Under the pieces are notes generated by a model. It was given only the letters and a program-made list of their open reading frames with translations. It ran no database searches and was not told the DNA's origin. DNA of 64,000 nucleotides from Cricetomys ansorgei. Taxonomy: Eukaryota; Chordata; Mammalia; Rodentia; Nesomyidae. Of this stretch, positions 34,157-45,694 are shown piece by piece. The translations under genes and the position numbers were made by a program. Location of the stretch: the NCBI GenBank assembly GCA_026225945.1, contig JAMJFZ010001262.1, positions 930,001-994,000 on the forward strand, written 5' to 3'. Every line of letters starts with the position of its first letter. Position 1 is the first letter of the stretch.

Positions 34157-34159
<3 letters not shown>

Positions 34160-34188
<29 letters not shown>
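34160..34188. repeat. (A)29 run
   Basis: A homopolymer of about 28-29 nt. Confidence 0.9.
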
Positions 34189-34189
34189 C

Positions 34190-34430
34190 AGCAGCTGAAT
34201 GCAATGGCACAGACATAAAATCGCTGCACTCTGGAGGAAAAGGACGATCAGAAGTTCAATGGTATCATGAGCTACACATCAGGTTTAGCCATATAGCTAA
34301 ACCCTGGCTACATGATACCCTTAAAAGAGGAAAGAGAGAGGAGTAAAGAAGAAAAAGATTACTTGTGTGATCATGAATTCAAAGCCAGCCTGGCATATAC
34401 ACCAATATCCTGCCTTCAGATAATAAAGAA
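34190..34430 (+). mobile_element. Degenerate B1-like sequences
   Basis: GCTGAATGCAATGGCACAGA and TTCAAAGCCAGCCTGGCATA look like two B1 fragments. Confidence 0.5.
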
Positions 34431-34739
34431 AGAGAAATCTAGACTTTGTTTGGTAATAACTTTATTTCAGACATACTGTTATTATATCCATTTCAGCAAT
34501 TAACTTGGCTAAAGTGTATACATGGAATACTGCAAAATTTCAAATTCTGTAATGAAAAATGACAGGTGTGTCAAGGCAAAAGTGGAATAATGTACCCTCA
34601 AATGACTACAAGGCCACCTCTTTCTTTGTTTTTCCATTGTTCTCAAAGTAAGAGTCTCTTCTTCAGTTCCTTATCTGAAATGCAGACAAAACTGCACTAA
34701 CAAGGCTTAGATAGCCACATACACATCATAGTTGGAAGA

Positions 34740-34932
34740 TTTCCTGTTTTTATTTTTTTTATTTTTATGTACATTGGTGCTTTGCCTGAATTCATGTCTG
34801 TGTGAGTGTGTGAGATCCCCTAGAACAGGAATTACAGCCAGTTTTAAGCTGCTATGTGGGTGCTAAGAATTGAACAGGAGTCCTCTGGAAGAGCAGGCAG
34901 TGCTCTTAACTGTTGAGTCATCTCCCCAGACC
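34740..34932 (-). mobile_element. B3/B2-type SINE
   Basis: Antisense: TGGTGCTTTGCCTGAATTCA, TCCTCTGGAAGAGCAGGCAG, TGCTCTTAACTGTTGAGTCA. Confidence 0.88.
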
Positions 34933-34934
34933 TT

Positions 34935-35500
34935 GGGACTGAAATACTGACATTAGATTAAATGTAAAGAGGACAGACTGGTTTCTAGGCTACCTCAAGG
35001 CCTTCCGTCACAGGTATTGCTTGGATGTTCTCAGAACCTTTGAAATATAGCTCAAAGTCTGGGGCCCCACACTGGGAAAGCTCTGATTTGCTCCTTGCTT
35101 TTTTGCCTCAATTTTTACAGACTACTGACTTGTCACTACTTGTGTGGCTGTTTAGTTGATTGATTTGCTGTGAAAACTAACAACAGGTGGTTTCAGTTTT
35201 CCACACTATACACAATGTGTTCCTTAAACTATCTATGGCACTAGCTAGCTGTGTGAGTCCTACGTCAGATCAGGCTCACACAAAGAGTTCTAGTCCTTTC
35301 TCTTTTGAGAAAGTGCTATAGTACAGCAGATTCTCTTGAGTATCTGGGTCTTTCCCACGTTCTGCCACTGCAGTTTTCACATGAACACAAAATTATTTCA
35401 GGTCTCCTTGTGTTATGCTAAAAAGTAACTCTTTTCACATTATGGTGACAATAGTTGTATTTCAACTTGGCAAGCATTACATAACTTCATAATAACACTA
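34935..35500. other. No recognised feature
   Basis: Unique-looking intron. Confidence 0.5.
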
Positions 35501-35503
35501 TTA

Positions 35504-35672
35504 AAAGCCAGGCATATGGTACACACCTGTAATCCAAGCATTTAGGAGTCTAAGGCAAGAAGATCACAAGTTCAAGATCAGTCTAACAAGACCATTTTAA
35601 AATATCAAACACAAGGCTGGGTGGGGATATAGCTTAGCAGAATCCTTGCCTAGCATGCACAAAAACTCCCCC
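35504..35672 (+). mobile_element. Old B1 followed by ID element
   Basis: B1: GCCAGGCATATGGTACACAC, TCACAAGTTCAAGATCAGTC. ID at 35613-35672: GGGATATAGCTTAGCAGAAT, CTTGCCTAGCATGCACAAAA. Confidence 0.75.
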
Positions 35673-35674
35673 TA

Positions 35675-36490
35675 TTAAGGAGATATAAATATCATCCCAT
35701 AAATATCACCCCCACTAAAAGGGAAGGTTAACAACATTTAAAGTTACTCAGATAATAAGCATCAGACCCAAAACTTAGCCCAGCTCTATCCAACTTTCAG
35801 AGTCAATGTTATTAATAACCTCCCATTGAACTGACCTAATCTCTATGTTTCAGAAACCTAAAATTCCTCTCAGGCAGGGAATAAATTATCTCAGCTCATC
35901 TTTCTCATGAGACTACAACTTCTAGAAGACACTAGGCTACAAGTAGACCACACAAATCCAAACCCACAAACGTGACCCAGCACACAACACTGCCACATCC
36001 CAATGAACTTCCAAAGGGTATCCACAAACCACACCTACGTGCATTTGCTCCCTGTTGCAAACAGTCAAAAGTCAGAAGAATGCTTAACAGAAATCAGACA
36101 TAAATCCCAATACAGAGATGGGAAGAAACTCACCAAAGTTTAGGCAAGAGATTTTATCTACCTCTACAAAGCACCAAATGAAAATTGTGGTTCCAGCTTT
36201 ACTCATTACTCAAATCTTTTGCTCAAAATGTTGGGTGCCAGCGCTATATTTAAGAAAGTGTCAAAATTCTATCAAGAATTACTTATACCCAATCTTCAGA
36301 CGTGCTGGTAAAAAAATTCAATGTGAAATACTTCCACCTCTGAAAGATCCTATTCCTCGTCTGATGCAAGGGGAGAGCTGTGCCTAGATCTGCCAGTTTC
36401 AACCCTCCCCCTCCTCCAAGGCTGATGCCTAAATTCTTCCCTAATACCTTCACAAACGTCAGAGTAATTTGTTGTTTAGTAATCTTAATT
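35675..36490. other. No recognised feature
   Basis: Unique-looking intron. Confidence 0.5.
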
Positions 36491-36492
36491 CT

Positions 36493-36650
36493 TGCTGGCT
36501 GTGGTGAGGCACACCTGTAATCCCAGCATTCTAGAGGAAGACAGAGACGGGGATTGCCGCAAATTCAAACCAACATAAGCTACAAAATTTTAGGCCAGCT
36601 AGGGCTACAAAATGAAACCTTGCCCCCACCCCACCCCCCAAAAAAAACCA
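36493..36650 (+). mobile_element. B1 SINE, diverged
   Basis: GGCTGTGGTGAGGCACACCT, GTAATCCCAGCATTCTAGAG, CAGCTAGGGCTACAAAATG, C-rich then A-rich tail. Confidence 0.8.
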
Positions 36651-36689
36651 CAAACTGCCACCAAGAAGAATCTCACAAGTGCTCTAGGG

Positions 36690-36940
36690 CATACATGAAG
36701 TTGGGTGTGCCTGATTTTCCTGCTTCTTCTCGTCTATCTCTTTTGGACGCTAGCCAGAATCTAAGTATACTTTTTCTGTACTGTAGACTTCTTTACTCTC
36801 TCTGAAGCTCCCTCCTTCCTTCTTTTGTCACGCAGCTGCTTGTTCACCATGATTGACCTTCTTGGCACTCAAATAGCATGGCTTGCATTCTCCCTCTTTG
36901 AAGCTCCCATCTATAATAAACCTCTCTAAAACCATATATG
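36690..36940 (+). mobile_element. Possible LTR remnant
   Basis: CATCTATAATAAACCTCTCTA resembles an LTR poly(A) signal region; pyrimidine-rich upstream. Ends unclear. Confidence 0.3.
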
Positions 36941-37094
36941 CGTGTGTATAAACACACACACTTCTTTAATTCTTTCTTTATTCTATACATACATTAATCC
37001 AGTGGCCACCAGCTGTATTTAGCTATTGAAACATTGCACTTATCTTAACCACAAGGCCAACAAGTAATACTTTAGTACAAGAGCAGAATGAGTG

Positions 37095-37242
37095 GGGACC
37101 AGCACCTGCCTCCAAGACTGAGGACCCAAATTCAATCCCCAGGATCCATATGATAGAAGGAGACTCCCAACAGTTGTCCTCTGACCTCCACCTGCTTACT
37201 GTAGCATGTATGAGCACACAGAAAAAAAAAAAAAAAAAGAAA
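37095..37242 (+). mobile_element. B3-type SINE, 5'-truncated
   Basis: GAGGACCCAAATTCAATCCC, AACAGTTGTCCTCTGACCTC, A-run tail. Confidence 0.85.
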
Positions 37243-37335
37243 GAAATTAACTAAATTTTAAAGCATGTACTACAAAATAGAAAATATTTCATTAATAATT
37301 AATTTTGATGTGTTTTAATTTTACTTGTTACTTTA

Positions 37336-37500
37336 AAAAAAAAAAAAAAAAAGACAAGGTCTCACTATGTAGCCCAAGTAGCCTCAAACTCCGTGTCTGC
37401 GGAGCTACAATATAGCTGGCTGGCTTCAAACTTGCTGTGATCATCCTGCCTCAACCTCCCAACAGTTGGCATTGTAGGCATGAACCACCATACCCGACTA
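37336..37500 (-). mobile_element. Old B1-family SINE
   Basis: Antisense: GACAAGGTCTCACTATGTAG, CATCCTGCCTCAACCTCCCA, GCATGAACCACCATACCCG. Confidence 0.85.
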
Positions 37501-37539
37501 GTACTTACTAATTTTAACATGTATATAACATGTATATAC

Positions 37540-37704
37540 TATTATATATAACAAATATATATATATATAAAGCAATAACTTTTGTTGTAACTATTTTGAT
37601 TACATTATTTAACATTTCATGTTCTTTTTCAAATAAACTTTATTATTCAAAAGAAAAAAAACACCTTGGGAATAAAAACATCACACACCAAAATTCCTAT
37701 TCTT

Positions 37705-37742
<38 letters not shown>

Positions 37743-37815
37743 ACTGTTTGGGGAATACTTCATATTTATAATTTAAGTGATATATATGTAATATATGTGT
37801 GTGTATATGTATATA
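37540..37815. repeat. (TA)n tracts
   Basis: (AT)n at 37552-37570 and 37708-37739, and TATATG-rich sequence at 37780-37815. Confidence 0.9.
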
Positions 37816-38273
37816 TGTACTAATAGTTCATCTCTTTTTACTGAAGAATAGTATTTAACTGTGTAAATGTATCATGGTTTAGCCATTCACTGGTCAGAGA
37901 AACTGGAATAGTTTTCACTTCTTTTGTTCAGAGAGAGAAAGCAGGTAAAAAGGGCTTCATACAAATTTCTGTTTGACCTTGTTTTTATTTGACTTGTGTG
38001 AACACCAGGGGTGGGTCATGTGGTAAGTACGCTTGACTCTTCATGAAAATGTCAAAATGTTTTCCAAAACAGTATTTCAACCAGTAACACGTAAAGATCC
38101 AGTTCTTTGTATCTTCACAAACATCAGAAATGGTCATTGCTTTTTATTTTAGCAGTTCTGAAACATGCGTTAAGTACATGGAATGTTTTCAGCTCCCGTC
38201 CCTTATAAGAGACACAGCACAAGTATCTTTCAAATGCTTGTCTTCTTTACTAAAATGTCCAGTCACACATGAG

Positions 38274-38452
38274 GGCCTGAAGAGATGGCTCAGCGGTTAG
38301 GAGCACTAGCTAGCTGTTCTTCAGAGGACCTGGGTTAAACTCCCAGCACCCACATTGCAGATCACAACTGTCAGTAACTCCAGTTCCAGGGGATCAGATA
38401 CACTCACATAGACACACATGCACACAAAAAACATAAACAAATCATTAAAAAA
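38274..38452 (+). mobile_element. B2 SINE inside an L1
   Basis: GATGGCTCAGCGGTTAGGAG, CAGAGGACCTGGGTTAAACT, AGTAACTCCAGTTCCAGGGG. Confidence 0.92.
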
Positions 38453-38734
38453 AACTTTATTCCATTTTTAAACTGATGCTTTTCTTCTTGTTGAATTTAA
38501 AGATTTTTATGTAATATGGATAAGTCTTTTCTCAGCTAAGACATTTGCAAATACTTCCTGCCAGTTTGTGACTTCTCTTTTATGTCACAAATATCTCTCA
38601 AAGAACAGTTAGACTTTGGAAGAAGTCCAATTTATCTTTTTTTTTTATTTTAAGTTTCTCAAATTTTTATGTTCAAAGAACTAGTAAGATTCTCTTTCAC
38701 TGGCTGGATGGTCCTGAATAATCTACTCTAGGAA

Positions 38735-39680
38735 GGTCACTTATTCTGACATAATGAAGCCTATGTCCTTTGTGTACAAATGCAAAAGCTGCATGCAAGC
38801 AGGCACACGTTCTACTGGTATTTCCAGATCAGAAGGCAACAATTTGAACAGACACAGCAGGAGCAAGAACCCTGAGCTGAACTCTCAGGCAGCTCCAACA
38901 GAGCTGCTGGAGATTCATACTCCCTTCAAAAGGCTATCTTTGTTTTCTTTTTTTGAGACAGGGTCTCACTCTGAAGTCCAAGTTAGGTTGGAACTCAAGG
39001 CAATCTTTGTCCCTCAGCGTCCTAAGGGAAACCAGAGCTTTTAGGGCAAAAGCCTCAGCACCCCCAACAGACAAGGCTGGCCATACTCAATGTGCAAATT
39101 AAAGAGGATTGGTGAAAAGCAAAGAGAAAAGGTTTAGCGTGGCCATAGGGAAAAGAAATGCATAAAAGGGCCCAGTTACCAAGCCCATCTTTCGGGTACT
39201 GAAATGAGCTTTAGCTTAGAGAATTGAGACAAAGAACAAGAAGTATGTGTACTTAAGTAATCTTGGTCTAGGTGTGATCACCTTGGTCACTGCCTAAGCT
39301 GCGAGAGAGTCTATAAATTATTAATATTAATCACTGTTATCAACAAAGAGGACTCATCTGGCTCCTACAAAGACTTCAGCTTCATTTATCCTTTTGGATG
39401 AATGCCCTGGGGAGAGGCTGTGCTTTTTCCAGAATCAAAAATGACTACAAGTTTGGACAATGACTTATGCCTTAGACCTTGAAGATGAAATGGTTTCAGT
39501 AGAGTCAAGCAAGTGTCTGAGCCAAAGTTAAGACAGACACAAAATTAAGACAGAGAAGCCAGGATTTCATCCAGCTTTTACTTTGTCTTGTGGGCTCCAC
39601 TAAGAGTCCACAGTTTTAGCAAAATCAGTAAGTCCCTGTTTCAGGGTTACAGGGATGACAAACATACAAACATTCGTTTT
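38735..39680. other. ~950-bp insertion in the L1, not classified
   Basis: Separates two parts of the antisense L1. Contains an antisense B1 fragment at 38940-39030 (TTTGAGACAGGGTCTCACTC). The rest resembles no family I can name. Confidence 0.5.
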
Positions 39681-39999
39681 GTAGTTTGCTGTTGTTATTT
39701 TGTTGTGTATTTTATGATATCATATCTAAAAATCCTTTGTTAAACTTAAAGTCACAGAAACTTTCTTCTGGTAGGTCAATCCTTTTTTTTTTTTTAATAT
39801 CTATTATGGAAGACATACAAGGTATCAATTACTTTATTTTTTATTTCTACTATTTGCTCTAAAATAGTATTGCATTTACTGGTGTTGATTCAAAACATGG
39901 CTCTTACCTCAAGAATACAAAATTGTTTATTCTGAGTGCATGGCCTGGGAAGTTGTACAGAATAGCATGTTCCAGTGAAGATGTGGGTACATAAATTTT

Positions 40000-41460
40000 T
40001 ATTGTCAGAGAATAAAACAAAGTTCTAAGTCAAAGCATTTACCAAATGCACCTTATCAGGCAGTTGGATATCAGCCAAGTAGATAAAATTCGCCAACAGA
40101 TCTCAAATGTTCTCTAATGACAATATTAGCTATTAGAAGAAGCAAGTGATCTGATAAGTTCACTTATATTCTAAAGGTTTTGTTTGATAGTTGAGAGGAT
40201 GTTAGGAAAGCTACAGAGGTGAGTACCTAAGAAAACTAAAATTCTGGCTTTATATCTACAACATTCCAACTCTACAATCCTGAAGTTCCAATTGGTCAAC
40301 CTGCCTTAAAGAATCTTCAACAAAGGTGAGGTTTGGGGGCCGTGGGGGGAGATAGAGTTCAGTTTACACTAGACAAATGTTTTCTGAGCATCAATATCGG
40401 TGTGGGATGTAAGAATAAGGATAAAGAAACAGGAACCAGGTACATAACCGACCAACTCACTAAAATCAAGGTAAATTTAACAAGTGAAGGAACTCAACAG
40501 CTAACAGCTAGGGGAGGTGGGGAGATGCTAGAAACCACAAAGGAGAAAAAAAAACATATTTGTTTTTCTAAAACTGTCTTAATATCATTATCTACTATTT
40601 ATCCATTTTCCTGAAAACAATATAATTTTGTTTTAATTTATGGCTAAAAGAATTCCACTACTGATTTACTGCCATGGTTTATAGAAACAAAGGAAAAGGC
40701 ACAAGAGAATGTAAAGCTTTTGTATGCAACAACTGTCTTTACAGCCAAAACACAATTAGCTAATGCAAATATACCTACAAGCTTCACATTGCAATATAAT
40801 TTAAAACAGTTGTACCAAGGATTAACATTTAATTCTGTGTGGCATTAAATCTACAAGTGAGACATATAAGAATCAAAGTCCAAAAACTTTTTTTATTTGA
40901 TCTCGATGGCACAATGATGGTAGCTCAGAAGTCAATTGGGTTCATTGTTCAAGTGGCTGGATATGACACAGGGTAAACTATGGTTTAGAAAACCGGTTTT
41001 CTTATCCCAAAAAGTTTTTAACACATAGTCTATGAGTCAAAAACAATAAACCAAAAGCACTCACAACCCAAAATGCTTTCCCAGGTTATTCAATTTGGCA
41101 CCCAATAACTCTGTCTAATTCCAAAAATTGATTCTCTCATCACAGGGTACAGATTTATGAGCAGTGAAAATATTCAAACCCCAAAGTATAACAAGACTTG
41201 AGGAACAATGGTAGCACTGTGTAGTAAGTGCACATCATTCACAAGTCAGATTCATTTCCACTCAGACCATCAGACGCACAGATCAGGGCCATCTTATTAA
41301 ATCCCCTGTGGAACAAGACAGATTATGCATTATGTACATTAAACAATGATGTCATTCAAAGAGTGAACCCTTCATTTCTCAATTGATGATATAGTAAGAT
41401 ATCTGACAAAGAGAAAAAAATATGTAAACTATCTCTTCCAACTTTTCGTTCTACAGTACT
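40000..41460. other. No recognised feature
   Basis: Unique-looking AT-rich intron of about 1.4 kb. Confidence 0.5.
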
Positions 41461-41462
41461 AA

Positions 41463-41807
41463 TGAAAAGCCCAGTTCCCATAGTGTTAAAGGCACTAATC
41501 TCTCCTCGGTTTAATGTCAAGTACTCACTTTCCCATAAACCTCTCTGTTTAATGTCAATTGCTCCCTTTCCCAGAAGTCCTTGTTGCCGTGTAACACTTA
41601 ACGAGCCAATCCAATGACCGGGTTCTGACCAATCAGAGAGATCCCCTGCTCCCTTTAAAAACCTGTGTTGGCCGCTGTCTCCGGTCAGCCATCCTGTGTG
41701 ATAGTGCCAGACCCAATGCACTGGTTTGCTCTGCAGAATAAAAACTCCTTGCTTTTGCATCAGAACTAGCGGTCTCCTGGTGGTACTTGGGGAGGGGGAA
41801 GATTTCA
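41463..41807 (+). mobile_element. Gammaretrovirus-like (ERV1) solo LTR
   Basis: 345 bp with inverted ends TGAAAAGCCC and GATTTCA. U3 has two 38-bp tandem units (GTTTAATGTCAA at 41509 and 41547), CCAAT motifs near 41604-41632 and a TTTAAAAA TATA-like box near 41654. AATAAA at 41737 is followed by a GTTGCATC-like U5 part. No internal genes remain; flanking target duplication not clear. Confidence 0.75.
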
Positions 41808-41996
41808 AAAACTGGGCACAACACTATGATCACAGAAGTCCAGAGCCTCGATACAAACAACCTACATGAGCACCAAAGAGCTGAGCTACCCAGCTATTAG
41901 CACCTACTTAAAAACAAAACTAAAAGCTTTCCTAGAAATAAATCAAAAATGTACCATTTTAAAACTACACTAATATTCAGTTTAAAAAGACAGATG

Positions 41997-42170
41997 GGCC
42001 AGGAAGTAGTGGTGCACACCTTTAATCCCAGCACTCAGGAGGCAAAGGCAGGTGGGTCTCTGTGAGTTCGAGGCCAGCCTGGTCTACAGATTAAGTTCCA
42101 GGACAGCCAGAGTTTACAATAGAGAAACCTTGTCTAGAAAAACAAAAAAACAAAACAAAACAAAAAAAAA
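41997..42170 (+). mobile_element. B1 SINE with 13-bp target duplication
   Basis: Well-preserved B1 (GGCCAGGAAGTAGTGGTGCA, GAGTTCGAGGCCAGCCTGGT). Flanks AAAAAGACAGATG at 41984-41996 and 42171-42183 are identical. One of the youngest SINEs here. Confidence 0.95.
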
Positions 42171-42479
42171 AAAAAGACAGATGAGCTAGACTGGGATTAT
42201 CATTCCAGTCTAGACTAGACTCTAGACTGTATCAAGAAATACTGTTCAAAATGCTCTAGGTCAAATGCTTATTTTTATCTCTCTAGTCTCTGAGCTTTTT
42301 AAAACCTTGGATGGAAAGAATATAGGATATTTGCTTTTAAAATCCTGCTGCCTTCTAGCTCATCACAGCAGTCATCCAAAGGAGGTACAAAAGAATTACT
42401 AACTTATCCAGAACAGTTTTTGCCTTTGGGGAGGCAATGTTCTGTTTTGATTGTTTGGGGTTCTGTAGGTTAGTTAGCT

Positions 42480-42815
42480 TTAAGTCTCAAGCCCAGGACA
42501 AGTCTCACTCAGCACCTGCAGCTCCTCTCAGCACTTCTACCTGCCTCCTACCCTAAAGTTATCTCTCCTGGGAACTGGGCTTCACTTCCCTTCCCCCATA
42601 AAACTCAGCCACTTTTTGGCTACATCAGTCTCTTGGCTCAGGCTACCTCTCGTATCAGTGCTCCCCACCCTCACCCGGCCTCTCTCATGGTCCAGCTTAG
42701 TCTGCTAGCCATGTTCAGCCTGGACTCTTCCCTCTGCCTTTCTCCCTATATCTACGATAAAAATCTTTTCCATACTTCAGGAGTCGTCACGTCCTCCTCA
42801 TTTTATTTCATTTTC
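42480..42815 (+). mobile_element. LTR remnant, same family as 47080-47415
   Basis: Shares with the second copy a colinear pattern: TCATGGTCCAG, ACTCTTCC, then CTACGATAAAAATC and AGGAGTCGTCACGTCCTC. Probably an ERV LTR with a poly(A) signal near 42756. Confidence 0.5.
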
Positions 42816-42833
42816 TTCATTCCGTTCGCTGGT

Positions 42834-42911
42834 TTGTTTTTAGGACAGGGTTTGCACTCCTCCACAGCAGCCTTCTGAGTGCTAGAATTATAGGCCTGAG
42901 CCACCACACCC
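42834..42911 (-). mobile_element. B1 fragment with deletion
   Basis: AGGACAGGGTTTGCACTCC then GAGTGCTAGAATTATAGGCC: antisense B1 lacking its centre. Confidence 0.65.
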
Positions 42912-42914
42912 TTC

Positions 42915-43900
42915 TCTGAAAAACAACTTTTCTTAGAAATATCTGTCGGACAAATCTATGATCTTACTAGTTCCTCTGTTATTTATTTTGTGTTTCAGAG
43001 GGAGAATGCTGAATTTCCAAAAGGAAGAGGAAGTACACTGTAGGGGAGGAAAGCTCTTCTTCCATCTCCCTGACTGATGGACTCCAACTGTGACCCCTGA
43101 ATCAAAAGACAAGGGAGAGAGTAACAGGAGCAAAATCAAAGTTTATTCACAATATGCACAAATGAGAGGAATGATAAGGAACTAAAACAGGGACTGGCAG
43201 AGTTAGGGTTTGTATGCTTTTCCTTTTTATGTGATATTGGAGATAGAACGGAGGAAACAAAGGATTAAACAGTGCGGAGAAAATGCTAAACAAAGGAAGT
43301 TTTGGGCTTTGGAGGAAGCAATATTTGTGGGAAAGCAAGAAAGGAAACTGTAACAAAAGGTGGTTTAGTAAGTGAGGAACATGTTACTTGTGAAATTATA
43401 CATCCTGCTAAAAACCACATGCCAAATGGCATACTGGGGGAACATATTCTGATCACCTTCAACACCCTTTGGTAATAAAAGTTTTAAAAAAGACACAAAA
43501 ACAATTAGCAGGGGCTGAACATATAAGGGCCCCGGGTTCAATGCACAACATGGGAGAATGGGGCACAGGTGCTCTTTTTGTTTTAAGATACTGATATCCA
43601 ACATGCTTTCTGAAGCCATTCGAAGCATGAGAATTCTCTTCTGTACTAGTCTGTGTCTTGTCATTTTTCACTTTGCAAAGAGAGAAAAGCAAACACTATC
43701 ACTTTGTCTGGGTCTTAGGATTCTAAAGGACTTAATCAGACCCTGGAGGGTCATCTGTCTCTATATGCTTGGCCTTTAAATACATTTACTGGAGCTAACA
43801 TAATCAAATGATTTCAGAGCATAAATTAAAGCCATAGTAACTATAAATTACAGTTGCAAATGACATTGCCATAGAAACAACCTGTTTAGGTTAGATTATT
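42915..43900. other. No recognised feature
   Basis: A short ID-like GGCCCCGGGTTCAATGCAC sits near 43528; otherwise nothing recognised. Confidence 0.45.
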
Positions 43901-43904
43901 TTCA

Positions 43905-44122
43905 AAGATTTATTTACTTTATGTGTATGTACATGTGCCTACATGAGTTTATATATACCATGTATTACAAAGTGCCCATGAGCCAATAAAGAGAATTAGG
44001 TCCCCTGGAACTGGCATTACAGGTAGTTCTAAGGCACCTGACTGATGTAGATGCTGGGGATCAAACCCATGTCCTTGTAAGAACATTCACGGTTCTTAAC
44101 TGCTGACCCATCTCTCCAGCCC
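43905..44122 (-). mobile_element. B3/B2-type SINE
   Basis: Antisense: GGTCCCCTGGAACTGGCATT, AGATGCTGGGGATCAAACCC, TGACCCATCTCTCCAGCCC. Confidence 0.9.
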
Positions 44123-44124
44123 AT

Positions 44125-44685
44125 AGGTACAAATTTCCAAACACATAAGCCAAGACCAGTCATTTTCTGCTCAATACTTTAAAATCAGACAAATAGCATT
44201 CTTCTGAAGTCTGAGAACAAAGGAGTGAGAAGTTTTCTACCCTTGAAGTAGCAGAATGCACCCTGCCTGAACAAAGAGGCAAAGTTACAAAGAGGAACAG
44301 GTTGGCTAACAGCTACTGTTTTGCTGGCAAGGCACTATCTTCAGATAAAAAGGCATTTAGTCCAGTCATTCAAAAATGTCTTCATCTTCAATCCATTTTG
44401 ATTTTTCAAATTCTCAAAATTAAGCTAATATGGGAACATTTATTTAAAAGAAAACAATATTAACAAGAGAAAGATGTGGCTGAATATTGAAAAAAGAAAT
44501 GTTTGTCCATCAACTAACAATCTGAACACTGAAACAAAGGTCAGTACCATGGCTCCTGTCACCCTAACTCTGAAAAGGGGACACAATCCTCTCTCTCTCT
44601 TATTTGAAACTCTGCTAAACTCAGTGTAGACACAAAGTGATCAAAAGAAGGATTTTGTGTTTGTTTTAGAATTTGGTTTAGAGGT
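44125..44685. other. No recognised feature
   Basis: Unique-looking intron. Confidence 0.5.
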
Positions 44686-44689
44686 CATA

Positions 44690-44850
44690 TTTTTAATTTT
44701 TTCTATGTGTTTATGTACAGGGAAGGTGCCATGACAAGCCTGTGCAAGTCGGAAGATAATCGCAGAACTCCATGCTCTCCTCCGGCCATGTGGGTTCTGG
44801 AGTTTGATAACAAGTTCCTTCAATAATGGAGTTATCTTGCTGGCTCCTAG
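44690..44850 (-). mobile_element. B3-type SINE
   Basis: Antisense: CATGCTCTCCTCCGGCCATG, TGGGTTCTGGAGTTTGATAA, GGAGTTATCTTGCTGGCTCC. Confidence 0.75.
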
Positions 44851-44879
44851 AGGGCTTATCTTTTTCTTTGTTTTGTGTT

Positions 44880-45026
44880 CTTTTTTTTCAAGACAGGGTC
44901 TCACAATGTAGCTCTGACACCTCCTGAAACCCACTATATAGACCAGGCCAGCCTTAAATTCACAGGGATCTGCCTGCTTCTGCCTCCCAAGTGCTAGGAT
45001 GAAAGGGGTGCCCCACTACACACAGC
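44880..45026 (-). mobile_element. B1 SINE
   Basis: Antisense: CAAGACAGGGTCTCACAATG, TCTGCCTCCCAAGTGCTAGG. Confidence 0.9.
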
Positions 45027-45084
45027 CAAGGTCTTATATTTTAATGTAAAAGAGATAATGGAGGTAGGCTTACTTATTATGACT

Positions 45085-45210
45085 TTTCCATAATTAAAAA
45101 TTATAACTAAATTTAAAAATTATAATTAATTATATTAATTATAAAATATATAATTATAAAATAATTGTAAATTAATTATAATTTAAAATTTATAATTCAA
45201 ATTTACTTAG
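45085..45210. repeat. AT-only palindromic tract
   Basis: About 125 bp made almost only of ATAATTAATTATAAAA-like units; self-complementary. Confidence 0.85.
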
Positions 45211-45282
45211 ATCTTACTATTGAAAATTTTATAAGTATAAACATCATCCTATCTGCTATGGAGAGCATGATAAAAACTTTTC

Positions 45283-45325
45283 TTCTTTCTTTCTTTCTTT
45301 CCTTATTTGGTTGGTTGGTTGGTTT
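45283..45325. repeat. (TTTC)n(GGTT)n
   Basis: CTTTCTTTCTTTCTTTCC then GGTTGGTTGGTTGG; lies at the tail end of the adjacent antisense B1. Confidence 0.9.
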
Positions 45326-45327
45326 TA

Positions 45328-45458
45328 GTTTGGGAGGGCAAGGTTTCTCTGTGTAGTCTTAGTTGTCCTCACTCTGTAGACCAGGCTGGTCTTGAAATCA
45401 AAGATCCCCCTGCCTATGCCTCCTGAGTGTTGGGATTAAAAGCATGCACCACCACCCC
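45328..45458 (-). mobile_element. B1 SINE
   Basis: Antisense: AAGGTTTCTCTGTGTAGTCT, GTAGACCAGGCTGGTCTTGA. Confidence 0.9.
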
Positions 45459-45499
45459 TGTTCTGCATGAAGCTTTTCTTGAAATAAGAAAGCTTTATT

Positions 45500-45690
45500 T
45501 CCAGGCCATCAAGATGGCTCAGTAGATAAGTCACAAGCCTGAGTTCAACTCCTGGGACCCAAGGTAAAATAAGAGAAACTGACTCCTTAAAGTTGTCCTC
45601 TGACCTCCACACAGGCATCGTGGCACATGCCTGCATATACAACGTATACACACTAAACACACATAATAATCATAAATGAATTTTTTTTTA
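45500..45690 (+). mobile_element. B3-type SINE
   Basis: GCCATCAAGATGGCTCAGTA, AAAGTTGTCCTCTGACCTCC. Confidence 0.9.
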
Positions 45691-45694
45691 AAGA

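Larger units (their letters stand above)
37820..39900 (-). mobile_element. Old L1 fragment, antisense, broken by insertions
   Basis: Antisense L1 3' region in order: a GAATAGTATTTAACTGTGTA block (37820-38265), TTGCAAATACTTCCTGCCAG and GAAGTCCAATTTATCT (38455-38720), then GATATCATATCTAAAAATCC (39690-39900). Interrupted by a B2 and by about 960 bp of other sequence. Confidence 0.7.

Noticed and set aside
39905..40021. Minus-strand 117-nt candidate exon with GAG/GTAAGAG donor
   Set aside because: Acceptor is poor and the peptide is not recognised. It lies beside decayed L1 and upstream of the SRPK2 start codon, so it could at best be 5' UTR.
41356..41808. 150-codon open frame on the minus strand
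   Set aside because: It is the antisense of the solo LTR; no retroviral domain and no coding sense.
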